Below, piece by piece: positions 33,251 through 44,858 of a DNA stretch of 64,000 nt. Origin of the DNA: Tanypteryx hageni (lineage: Eukaryota; Arthropoda; Insecta; Odonata; Petaluridae). Numbering within the stretch: the stretch's first letter is position 1; every line of letters starts with the position of its first letter. The position numbers and the translations under genes were made by a program. The DNA lies in NCBI GenBank assembly GCA_028673005.1, contig CM054120.1, positions 57,348,057 to 57,412,056 of the forward strand. Direction: 5' to 3'. Under the pieces are notes generated by a model. The model did not search any database, was not told the origin of the DNA, and saw nothing but the letters and a program-made list of their open reading frames with translations.

Positions 33251-34834
33251 GCCAAAACTCGACTTTTTTCACTATTTTATTTAGTAAAATATTTCACAAA
33301 TAAACTAATATAATATTTACGTACACAACTCGTGTTTTTACTTAGGTTTTATTACAATGTAACGGTTATATTGTAACATCCTTTGCGTAATTCGCAAATA
33401 CATCTCACGGTTTCCACTGTCGGGTGCTATTGGCTATTGTCGTTCCTCGTCCAGCTGCATAGAGATACTAAGCGCCACAAGACTTTTGATGGAGGATTGA
33501 ATAAATACTTAAAGGAACAACTTAATGATGAAAAAGTTATTGGAAAAAACGAGTTCCAAGGATCAAGTTTTTTACAATTTAAGGATATGGTTGTAGTTTC
33601 AACGTGCTAAGCTTGTGGACTATGTGTCTTAAATACGTGGAGGGCAAGGATCCCACATACGTGAGGCCCATGTGTCTCTTGATACGGCCTTGAGTGTATT
33701 CTAATTTATGCATCAACATAAGGATTGCGGAAGTAACTTTAAAATGGTGACGTAACGCTAAGTCAGTCACACATTTGACCATAGATCAAATAGTTCATGT
33801 CGACTCTATAAACACAAAAAATCTAAATACGTAAATTAATCTTTTTGTTCATCTTCTTTAAGCAATATCTAATAATAATGGATTCATTATATTCATTTAA
33901 CGCTTCAGTAAATAAGTGATTTTTTCTCTTGAGTATATACCTTCTTTATCTTCCAAAAATACGTTCCTTAGCATTTGATTCGATTTAACTATCACACAGA
34001 AGTAGTATTTTAATCAAGAATTTACATGTATACTGCAAATAAATTCAAAACAGCTTTTAAAATTATAATGCAATTAAATGTTTCACTCTGGGAAAGAAAT
34101 AAATTACTTTTCTCAAAAAGTCTCTCTAGCATTAATTTATTTTTTGCTTGTAAGGCTTCCCTTATTTATAGAAATGGTGATGGTTTCTTTTTGCTGTTGA
34201 TTTATGCTTTTTGTTTATTGGAATCATCTCTAGATAGGAGCAAGGGACACCCACTCGGGGTATTTCTTCTCCCCGCTTGACCCTGCTGGGAAGAGCGTGC
34301 AGACGGTCATGTCCTTCATTCGAGTCAACCATATGGGTATTCCCCTATACTGATAAAGAATTACTCATTCCGTGAACAAATAAAGCGACAGGATATTTTC
34401 ATAGGTCCAGTGTCACAAGAACCTAGTGAATTCTAACAACAGTAAAAAAAGCATTTATTTCTCCCAGCATTCCACTATAGTCATTTTTCTCGGAGAGTTT
34501 GATGGTCTTCGCGTACGACATTGAACATCACATATCTTTGAAAGGTGAGTTTCCGAATGGTGCAGATATAGTATACAATTATAGAAATATGTGCAAGTCA
34601 ATTTAAAAAGGATCGGATAAAAAAATTGATGAAAAATGCGATTCTGGGTTGAAAATATGCATCAAAATTGTTTAACTAAATGTGCATTTATTTTAACGAT
34701 ATTTACATCCGATAACAGTGTCGCACGAAAGTTCATTAAAACTTAAAAGTAAACAATTCATATTACAATAAGATACAATAAAATTATAATAAAATAGATA
34801 CGTTTTCCGAAAAGAAGGAGAAAAAATCCGACGT
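33251..34834. other. AT-rich non-coding stretch
   Basis: Nothing recognised. The open frames at 33383-33610 and 34026-34280 have no motif or gene context. Confidence 0.45.
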
Positions 34835-34975
34835 CGTTATGTAAGTAGGCGCGTGGGGTCTTAAATTGCCCCATCGATAAAAAAATTCAATTTTACTGTG
34901 CAATTAAGTACAGAAAAACTATAGCATATTTTAAAGCTGTGGGGTCTTTAAAGACCCAACTCGCCTACTTAAGGG
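34835..34975. mobile_element. piggyBac-like MITE
   Basis: About 141 bp with inverted ends: ...GTAAGTAGGCGCGTGGGGTC on the left, and CCCTTAAGTAGGCGAGTTGG on the right read on the minus strand. TTAA follows on the right (34976-34979). The left flank no longer reads TTAA. It is non-coding. Confidence 0.5.
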
Positions 34976-35227
34976 TTAAAATTTATTCTGAAACGTACGC
35001 CCTTTTCAAATACCGCCAACTAGAACTTCGGCCAAACCCAAGCTCCGCGTTGTAAGCTTATCTCGGCGAAGAATTCTAACGTACTTTCCGTGAGTCACTC
35101 TGCGCGTGGGTAACTGCGAAAGTCGATGTTTTTACTGCCGGGAATGGCGGTTATGGTCGGCTTCATTCTCGAGCGTACTCAGTTTATCGCTCGAACGGAA
35201 AACGGCGAGGACTCTCCACGTTTACGT

Positions 35228-35412
35228 TTCACAATATGGACGACCATCAGATGGAAAAGATTTTCGACTAAGAGATCCTGAAAAAAGAACATAATATATT
35301 TATATCTATGTTCAATTCAATTCAAAATTATAGATATAAATATATTATGCTCTTTTTTCAGGATCGCTTATTAGAAAATGTTTTCCATCTGGTGATCGTC
35401 CGATATTGTAGG
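35228..35412. mobile_element. fold-back (inverted-repeat) element
   Basis: Inner arms 35274-35309 and 35330-35365 are complementary at 35 of 36 positions around a 20-nt loop. Outside them the pairing continues with mismatches (cagatggaaaa and ggacga motifs on both sides) to about 35228 and 35412. No coding. Probably a MITE or fold-back element. Confidence 0.7.
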
Positions 35413-37965
35413 GTACGTTGTGGCGGTTTTCAAGCCTAAGCAAGTTAATAGAACTGTAATTATCGTATCAAGGAATAAGAATTTAAGCTTCAAAAGAGAA
35501 AATTTTAAACAAGAAATGCTATCTCCAATAGCAATAACAAGGTTATGAAGAACCATATACGCATGTACGCTACAATGGAGCCATCTTTAGCGATAATTCA
35601 CCTAAAATAAATTCTAGTAAATAAATTTGATACTTAAGTTGTTATTCTTGAATGTGATTTCTGCCATAAGACAAACTCGATAATTCTCTAGTGCATTATA
35701 ATATCTTGTTATTATCCTCATTAGTTACATAAATCTCGAGTAATTGTGGAGCGATGATAGTAATTAAGGATATGGGAACCGTTTTTGGGGACATAGTGAA
35801 TGGGAACGAGGAGTCCTGAATTATTCTTTTCTGCCTTTGTAGCTGTTAAATGGATGAAGAAATAAACCCTCTTTTGTTAAATCGTAATTTTAACCCAATA
35901 CGTCACAATACATTACATCACATCATAATTCGTGATTAAGTTTTTGTAGAAGAAACGAGCTTTCCACCAAAATTATCCAAAAATAAAATGTAACGACCTC
36001 GATTTTTCTTGAACTTTGATAACAAGGTTTATCAAATCTTAAATGAATAATTTCATCAAATATAAATTCAAAAAATTTTACCCTGATATTATTACTTTAG
36101 TTTTTTCATTCTTCATAAAAGAGAATTTATCAATTTATAAAAATGGCAAGTAATTACTTAGGAAAATAATTAGTTTGAATGGCTATTAAGTGCCGTATCC
36201 TTGATCGTATGCAACCACAATATCATCATATATACGGTCTTATAACGTGCGTGAAGTTTTAGCACCGTGATTCGGGCAGCGTTTGGAAGCCGGACGTTTG
36301 GGAGACAGACGATTGAGAAGCGGACGTTTGACAGCAGACTTTATACGAGCAGACTTTTGAAGCGTCGGTTTTTCGGGGTCGGTTTATTGTAAAAAATTAC
36401 GGTTAACATTTAGCGGTCGAACGGTTACTAAAGGGACGACAGTGCATTTGCTGTTGTCCAAGGGGTCCCTCATGGCTGTGCTCTCCAACCGGTGTGCGGT
36501 GACGAAGTACTAAGTGTGCCGCGGGAGGTTCAGAGTTTGTCCACGGGAAAATCCGAATTTGTAAATCTCAAGCTACAAACGAGCGTAACAAGTTGGCCCT
36601 CTGAGTTTTGACAATGCGTCACACTCTCTCGACAAAGCTCCACGAAGTAGGAAACATACGTAAAAACCTGAAAAATACATACCCTTCTAAAGGTTCCATC
36701 TGTTCCCACTGATAGGTTTATTTATTTCTTACAGTGATAGCAAACGAGAAAAAAATCGTTTCGTTAAGTTTCTCGTTACGACCAAAAAAATTATATCGTT
36801 TTTGTTACGTTTTTTGTTACACTCAAATTTTAATTTCGCTTTTCATTACGTTTAACTTTATAACGAAAAATGTTACTACAAATTAATGAAATTGATTTAA
36901 TTGCTCTTTCATGTATATAAATATATATATATATATATTTATTTATATTTGTAACCCACATCGGAATTCATACAAATTCTAACCGAATGAAACTGCTGAT
37001 CAGTTGTTTAAAAAATAAGATATTTCTAACTAAAGAGACTTACATCCTCTGCAACATTAATGACAACATAACCTTTATTTTACGAGTCCTTAGGCAGTGA
37101 TATTCGGCACAAACTGAGATGACATGAGTAAACCCCCATATATGGTTTGATGTTTTAGCCTAGCTAAAACATCAAGCATCAAAATAAATGGAAATAATTA
37201 TAATTTTTGGGTTGCATCGTCGATTGTGCACATCCAACTATTACATGCCAAATTTCAGATTCCCGTCTCGGAGTGATGTCTCCGTTTGGATAACTCATCA
37301 TCTCCTTAACAATGCGCATCAAGAAAAAAAATTAAAACAAATGTAGAAGGTACAACTTTTATTAATATGACAATCATAACCAAATTATTTCATCCCAACA
37401 AAAATTTGGAAAGCTGATAAATTACAAAAATAATCTCCTACTACCACTGGACTTATTACAGCCAAAAACTAATCTTTTCTTGACAATTTAATGAAAATAC
37501 TGTACATAAAATTTCTAATTGATCCTGTAATATTTCCAGCATAAATGCTGACAATGATGAATATGTTGATTTTATTGTATTTAAAAAAATTATAACAGGA
37601 TTTTACAGGACATTTTGATGCTAGAAACACGACATTGAAAATAAATAGTTTGAGTCTATGACCTACATATGTTATCAAAATATGCAGAAAATAATAACAC
37701 CAAACTGAGGGATGGAATATTTTTATTATCCAAGGAAATAACTTAAAATTTGTTCTCATTTTTCGTTTGCTTATATGTTTAAAGGAATTAAACACTAATT
37801 TAAAGTATTTTTTTAAATTGATATTTTTTACAATCTCATTTTATAGGCTAAGATTATTTAATAAATTTTTACTTAAAAATATTTCCTCGATTTAGTCGCC
37901 AACCAAATTTTACCTTATGAAATCTTAATTTATGGTCATTAATTTTTATCTCTCGATATTTTTTA
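35413..37965. other. AT-rich non-coding stretch
   Basis: Holds an AT dinucleotide run (36914-36938), a GC-richer piece with repeated agc.ggacgtttg phrases (about 36285-36345), and a short perfect hairpin at 37147-37175. The open frame at 37469-37795 (minus) shows no domain. Confidence 0.45.
37147..37175. repeat. perfect 13-bp hairpin
   Basis: TTGATGTTTTAGC, a 3-nt loop (CTA), then GCTAAAACATCAA, a perfect inverted repeat. Confidence 0.8.
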
Positions 37966-38849
37966 TTTCACACTAGCAGAAGTACCCGGCGTTGCTCGAA
38001 TTTAAAGTTAAGAATAAATAATCAATGCAGAGTATACAGAAACACTTTAAGTACGAAAAAGTTGCAAGTTATTTGACACAATTTAACGTTGTTCGGGTTT
38101 CTGATTCAATATTAATAAGAAAATTATATACGAGTGTTAATCACCCAACCTTCTATTACATAAAAGTCCTATATTCTTTGATACTTTGTTAATAATGTTA
38201 CACCCAACTTAATAAGGATTAATTATTTTGAGCAGACAAATGTTTTAAGTTTTGAACTGTATAGTTTTGACATTTCTGATGAACTTTTTTTTAACTTTGC
38301 ATTTTTACATTTTCTCTATTTTTTCGCAATTTTCGCACTATACACCTTTAAAATATGCCTCCTGCATTTTATACTACTTATTATATAGTACAAAGAAATA
38401 TTTAAATCAGTTTCTCATTTCATATCGTTCAAACCATGTTTATACGATGAGTACTTTTTTAAATACGCCACGGTATTTATTAGGGACATTTGTTTTTAAT
38501 TAGTCCCGCTTGACAACAGCTAAAAAAAGTATTACTACAGGTTTTGTAGCAAAAAAAGTTTTTCTTATCACATTTCTACGGAAATAAAAAATAATTGCAA
38601 AAATCGTCAAAAAGTAGGTGGGCCCTTCTTAGTACACCTGCATTACTAAGAAAAAAATGTGCTCCATATAAAATAGAAAATACATGCATTATAAATAGAA
38701 AATTATTAGGTCGTTTAACACTTACTTTTACAAATATAAATAATATGATAACAAAAATATATAAGAAATAAGGGTAAGATCAAATAAGAAGTGAAAGATA
38801 TGAGAAGAAAGGAATAATAAAAATGAATGAATGAAGAACCGAGAAAAAA

Positions 38850-38935
38850 ATAATTTTACCGGAATCAAACCCAAACACCTCATCACGCGAACCCTTCCCT
38901 CTAAACACCCACGTAATCAATAACAATTCATTCAA
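38850..38935 (-). repeat. tRNA-like fragment, reverse strand
   Basis: On the minus strand, a B-box-like GGGTTTGATTCCGG follows a stretch resembling a tRNA body (aagggttcgcgtgatgagg), then a T-run trailer (tttttttctcggttc). That trailer resembles the trailer of the tRNA gene at 38976-39046. Probably a decayed tRNA gene or SINE head. Confidence 0.4.
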
Positions 38936-38955
38936 CCAAGAAAACATCCGCGTTC

Positions 38956-39062
38956 AGAAACGAGAAAAATAATCTGCTACGATAGTTCAATGGTAGAATA
39001 TCCGCCCGGCAAGTGGAAGACCCGGGTTCGATTCCCGGTCATAGCAGACTTTTTTCTCGTTT
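38956..39062. repeat. inverted repeat enclosing the tRNA-like gene
   Basis: GAAACGAGAAAAA followed by a TCTGC block precedes the tRNA. The complement of the same blocks follows it (gcagac, then ttttttctcgtttc). Together with the acceptor stem this gives about 20 bp of near-continuous pairing beyond the tRNA. Confidence 0.7.
38976..39046 (+). tRNA. tRNA-like gene, glycine-type body with GGC anticodon
   Basis: A 71-nt cloverleaf. The acceptor stem is 38976-38982 with 39039-39045 (one C-A mismatch at the fifth pair) and discriminator A at 39046. The D stem is GTTC/GAAT with AATGGTA loop. The anticodon stem is TCCGC/GTGGA around loop CCGGCAA. The T stem is CCGGG/CCCGG with TTCGATT. The A box TAGTTCAATGG and B box GGTTCGATTCC are perfect, and a T6 Pol III terminator follows at 39050. 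The body resembles eukaryotic tRNA-Gly(GCC), but the anticodon at 39008-39010 reads GGC (alanine) and position 33 is C rather than U. It is therefore either a mutated pseudogene or an anticodon-switched tRNA. Confidence 0.7.
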
Positions 39063-39399
39063 CAAAATTATTCCCAGCTTTAAAGTTGCTTAACTTGCAT
39101 ACGCGGTTCTTCCTAGCTCAAGAAGTCGGCAACAATTGGATATACATGACAACCATAAAAAAAATTCGAAATTTTGCTGTTAAAAGTGTCATTTAGGAAC
39201 TCTTTGGTCCGTATTTGAAATTCGACGGTTAGGAAACAAAACTTCATTCATTTCTGCGTTCCTGGGTTCAAGTCTGGAACTCGTACTATGGTTATTAGTA
39301 ATTTTTAAGTCCAAATTAAAATTTGTCTACACTCATTCCCGTGTTATTAAAATGGGAAAAATTAGAAGAGATTATGTTTTTAAAAATTAAAAGGGTCAA

Positions 39400-39580
39400 C
39401 CAAATCGGTTTAAAAACCCTACTACACCACTTTTCTCTGCACTGCAATTAAAATGATGCCCTTATCTTGCATCTACGTTCTGTAGTTCTCGAGTTATAGA
39501 ATCACACACACACACATGCATGCATACATACATACCTACATACATACATACATACATACATACACACATACATACATACT
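39400..39580 (+). repeat. LINE/SINE-like 3' tail with CA/CATA microsatellite
   Basis: The stretch ending in tagttctcgagttatagaat runs into (CA)n and then (CATA)n at 39502-39579. This resembles the 3' tails of RTE-type LINEs and their SINEs. A tRNA-like B box (gggttcaagtct) lies upstream near 39266, and acccggcgttgctcg, a phrase common in such elements, is near 37985. The assignment is tentative. Confidence 0.4.
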
Positions 39581-39589
39581 AGATATTGA

Positions 39590-42500
39590 CATGTTAACCT
39601 CAAAGCGTGACGTCATTAATAGGAAATCTGAAATGTGCTTCGTTAGAGGAACGTAGGCTGCAGGCTGAGTTTAAACTGCCGGATAAATATGTCGGAGGGA
39701 CTAGCAAAGAAGGTGGTAGATCAGAAGCCCGAGAATCTTGGAAGGCAGGACAGCGAGGATAAGATTTGCGAGATGACTGTAGGACGGAGCGATATAGAGG
39801 AACGTTTTCCCTAGGACGATATGAGAGCATAGCAGGAAAAGGTAACGTAGGAAAACTAGGAAACTTTGGTGTACTGCACCCCCTGACATCCACCAAAAAG
39901 TTGATTTGCAGGTTATCATGTAGATATAGATGTAAAGCATCCCTGCCAAATTTCAATCTTCTACCTATTCGGGATGATTATTAAAGACACGTTAAATGCA
40001 AAAACGTCTACATGGAGGATAATGTTAATAATTTATATTTTCAGAACAAAATAAATACCGAAAACTGTTAAAGGCGTTATAATTAAGCATCTGACCGATT
40101 TTGAAGTTTACCAATATCGGAGAGGGAATAATTAATACGTATTCTGGTGCGTAGTGGCATTTAGTCCTACCTTGCGTTCGGGAGCATTTTGTCCTGGGCC
40201 ATTATGCACGAGGACATTTTGTCCAGGGACATATTTTTCGGTTGCCGCATATTAATATATATGTTGGTAGCCCGCAGAAAATTTCTTGGAATTTAAGTGT
40301 GCCGCGGATAATTTCCTGTAGCTTAGGTGGGCCGTATTACCAAAAAGGTTGAGAAACGCTGGTGTAATGCGTATTTATACGAACAATTTAGCAAAACTCT
40401 GGGCTTTGACTTCATGTCACCACGGGCTATGGGAAATTTAAACGCCACCCGTTAAAGAATAATTCATAAAATATTCCGACCAGGATAACCGAGGCATAAA
40501 AATCTTCCAAATCACTCTCCCCGTATACTTCATCATTCTCTTTTCGAGCGATCAGGTGACGCAGTAGATATTCTCCGAACAATGGCAATAAACCCTGACA
40601 GCGGGGGTCACTTTTCCGAAGAAAAGGTTGGTGGACGTCGGGTGTGGCTGTTCCAGGAGAAAGGGTCGTGGAGATAGGGGGGAGGTAGGAGGAAGGGGGC
40701 TTCTTTGATTGCTCTTTGGAAGGTTCTTGTCGTCCTCTGGGTTTCGCAATATCATAAAACCACTGGCAAGAGATTTAAGGAAATTAAAAAAACTGATTTT
40801 AACTTTATCAACTCCAGAATGTATAAAACTTTTAATAGTTCGTCGCACTTCCAACGCTTCGATTGGATATCTAGATAAATGTATGTTAACTGCGAGATCA
40901 TACATCTCTACAATAATATTTGCTTGCGACTTTTTTATTCGAACTGTTTTGAAAGGCTGTATAAAGTTTTGTAAACTAGGTAAATTTTACGTGGCAATAT
41001 TATAAATTATTATTCCCCAAAAGATTATGATTAAACATTTTTGAGACCAAAAGAAAATAAAATAATGAAGTTGTTTCCAAAACTCGCATAGAAACGGAGA
41101 GAATACCACTCGATCGGTGTTACAGAATAGTCACTTAACTAACAGTTTAAAAGATAACACACCATTTACTTCGTGGCGTTATGAACTACAACGTTAAAGA
41201 TATGCTGAATAATAAATACGACAGAATATATACATAAGTTAATTAATGTTCGTGATAGAGAGGAATTTCATTCCAACGTACACACAATACCTCGAGCGTC
41301 AGTAAATTATACGCAAGTTAACATTTAACATGGAACAGATTTCCAACAAGTAACGAATACATAGGATAAACAACTCTCTCCAAAAGGCAGTGTGGAAATG
41401 TTTGAATTTTTTACTCACTATTTCCTGGTGAGCAGGGGTAAGATGCGCAGTAGTTGCGGGGATGAGGTCAGTTAAGACGAGTTTTCTCACACCTGTTGAT
41501 CCTGCAGTTGATTTCCATGCTCATCTGCGGCTTTTACACTTTTAGTTATAATGGAGAACTGTTAAGTCGACCACACTTCTAGGCACAGGGGCCTTCGTTC
41601 CACTAGCTCCTTCACCGTAAGTAAATTTACGACCTCTCTGCGGTGTTGCCACGGACGAAAGCTAGGGGCCTCCCCTCGCTCCGAAATCCGAGCTTCGCCC
41701 AACCTCAAAGATGCCGGCATCGTTCAAATATTCCAAGGCACTTCAGTTTTCGTCTCAGAAATGAATGAATGAAGCAGTTATTTTTGAATGACGCATAACT
41801 AAGTAAGGGAGCAACAAAGGAGCATAAAAATAATGTTATACTAGCTGCAATTCAATTTTAATAATATTGTTGTAATTATTTGAGTTACAATTGCTCATTT
41901 GAATTCTACCGGACTCGGAGAGGAAAAAAATAGTTAGACCAAAAACCATAATAAAAATAATTGGCCATGATAATATTTGAAGTAAGATGTTACGGTGGGA
42001 TTCCCTAACGCTATATAGCAACGTTTGTCTTTATAATCAAGATGGTACAATTTCCCAGCCATCACCTTTTAAAACAACATCGTATGTTATTGCAAGTATA
42101 ATTTTCAAAAAAAGAAATTTTTTCTATCATAGTAGCTTCGAAAATCCTTCACCTATCATCTCATTGTAATTGAATTTCATTAAAGTTGCGAAAAATAAAT
42201 GCCTTAGCAACTAAAATAAGTACTGCAATTTCACTGAATGCTTATACTGTTCGAGCTTCCACATGTTATGGGAGTTTAGTCCACTACCTGTTAATGCATA
42301 TTCGTAACTGACCGCATAAATGAAGAATAAATTGATATGCAAAAACAAAAAATTATGGCTCTCAATAGTTTAATAAATTTTGAGATTCTTAACTTAATCA
42401 TTTGAGTTATAAAGACAATTGAGAAAATCCTCACCCAATCGAGGATTCATTGACTGCTTATTTTTTCCTGCCATTGCATCATCAGGTTATAGAATGAGTT

Positions 42501-44440
42501 CCATTGGCTGATTTTTTAAAAAGAGACAGAGCAGGATAGAGAAAAATTGTAATGCTTTCCTCCTTTCAATCCTATCACTTTTTCTTGCCAAAGGCAACTT
42601 ATATTCAACTCTCTAACCAAACTTATTTTAGTAAAACATCCTGTTTTCATATTTTAAGCAAATGCTCATCGTAATATCCTCAAGATTCCAACTGCTTTTC
42701 TCTCCAACAATTTATTATTTCAACAATTAATTATTCTAAACTCTATAGATGCCACATCGAAACTTAGCAGTGTTATTAATTTTAGCTAGATAGTTCCTAT
42801 TGTGAACTGTGTTGATTGCTAGCAAAATTATTATCGTTTTTACTTCTTGGATTATAATGAAAGAAAAAATTTTTTTCATCAAAGATTTTACGATAATTAC
42901 ATCGTTACTAATAATTCCCACTAATGCATCAAGTTAAGAATTTTCTTTTTCAAAACTTCACTTCATTAAAAATTATTTAAGGAGAACATAAACACAATGA
43001 AAATTAAGTGTACTTTCAATTATAGCAATGGAGTATTAAAGAGCTAGAAACTATTAATTAAAGAAATGATGGCCAAAGTTGGGGGAGAGAAAGTCTGAAA
43101 GTTTGATGTATGGGACCAATCAGTATGTATATATTACTTGGCAGCAACAAAGGTTCTTCCACAAATAGTTCCCAAAATTGTTTCTCAAGCAATTAAACGT
43201 TCATACCCACCTTTGAATAACATGAGAGCATATAGGATAGAAGTAAAAGTAGAAAAATCAAAGGTTATTGAGTGACAAAAAAGAAGAGGACTTGAATTGT
43301 AAGCAACTAAATGAAATTGAATGGCATAAAAATCTTAGAAACATTATAACAAGAGATGCATAACTCTCAAATGAAAACGGGCCATGAATAACCAAAGCAA
43401 ACATTAGGTGCAGATGAAAGAGATGTATTTCAATATGTAAGCAAGAATGAAGAGCTAAGGAAGAAGTTGGTGAAATGTTGTGTATGGAATATTGGTTTGT
43501 CTGGAGGGTTTCAACATTTGAATCGCTAGAAAAGGAGAGAATTATGAAAAAATCTGTGAATAAATGGATCATTTGGAGAGCCTGGTTTTGTCTATAATCA
43601 CAAACCTTTTATAAAACAAAAGTTGTAAACCACAGCCAGAAATTTAAAGCTGAAGGGATATTTTTATCCAACAATACTCCTTTGAAACATGGCATGAATT
43701 CTCTTGAGGCATCACAGGCATTCATTTTCATTTTCAGTTGATTATTATTTCATCTCTTCAAATTTGCCCTCCCACACAACCTTCCAACAAAATATACAAA
43801 TGACCATAATATGAACATTTTCATTATTATTTCTTATCATATAGGATTAATTAAACTTTTTTTTACAGAGAATTGATAAGTTAAAATCGAAAATGTTAAT
43901 ATCAATGATACTGATAAATTTCAATACCAATTAGAGACAGGTATCATGTTGATTTACCCTTTTGCTGCCAGTGAGCTGAATCAGCACAACATGCTAAGAC
44001 TGCCACAAGCCGATTTAGCCTACCCAATGTGGACTTTTTTTTTTCACCCAACTTCTTTTTTGGTGACAGATTGATTAATCATTTATTCTGAATGATTCTC
44101 AATGTTTTCAACCCCTTAGCTTCAAAAATAGCTTTAATATGTATAAATTACCAATTGATTATATTATTAGAAAAGTCAGTCAGGCATTTCTAGCATGGTA
44201 TACAGCTCTAGGCTTGGCAGTAAAACGCTTAGTATACATACTGCAATTATCTGAATATAAGTTTTTTTTCTATTTTAACATTTGGAAAGCCAAGATTCAT
44301 CTAATATAAGTATATACTAAGTAAATCTAATGTTTTTATATCAAGTTGCCAAGTAGCTGCACCATAAAAATCAGCATTATCAAAGTGAACGTCCTAAAAT
44401 ATAGAATAACTGCTGTATGCAATTCAAATGAAGAAAGTAT
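39590..44440. other. non-coding stretch
   Basis: Holds a single hAT-like end (gagaaacgctg, ending 40361) and a GC-rich patch at 41560-41740 containing a strong donor-like caccGTAAGTAA at 41617. No exon can be tied to the latter. The remainder is AT-rich with no recognised feature. Confidence 0.4.
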
Positions 44441-44456
44441 TTTGAATTCCTTATGG

Positions 44457-44782
44457 CAAGGGCACCCAAACTACGGCCCATGGGCCAAATGCAGCCCACA
44501 AAGGGTTTTTGTGTGGCCTGCGAAGCTATGGCAAAAAAGCAATTAAAAAAATTTAACACAAATTCATACATTTTTATAATAAAACTTTTAAATAATGAAA
44601 TGTTAGCCATGAAAACCTTATTTATACTTGAGTTTCACTTATATGGCACCTCAGAATATATAGAAAACTTCCGATTTAAACTCAATCCGGCCCACGGAAG
44701 AATTGGCAACTTCCAATGGGGCCCGCCAAGGGATTCACAACCACTGATGTGGCTCACCATTAGAAAAGTTTGGGCAACACTG
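44457..44782. mobile_element. hAT MITE, 326 bp
   Basis: Ends are CAAGGGCACCCAAACT (left) and CAGTGTTGCCCAAACT (right, minus strand). It is flanked by the 8-bp duplication ccttatgg (44449-44456) / ccttaggg (44783-44790), with one mismatch. The interior has phrases such as ggcccatgggccaaatg, common to hAT non-autonomous elements. It has no transposase. Confidence 0.8.
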
Positions 44783-44858
44783 CCTTAGGGTATTATTGGC
44801 ACTGGTGAAATTTTATTGTTAATGTTTTAGGAGGAGTTCACCTCTTTTCAGGTAACTA

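Noticed and set aside
39600..39956. Overlapping frames on both strands near 39.6-40.0 kb
   Set aside because: No motif; overlapping alternatives of similar length on both strands point to chance.
41585..41625. Strong splice-donor-like caccGTAAGTAA in a GC-rich patch
   Set aside because: No coding potential or promoter could be tied to it, so I did not call an exon.
43258..43572. 104-codon minus-strand frame rich in Ser, Phe and His
   Set aside because: Composition follows the AT-rich base content; no domain or gene signals.
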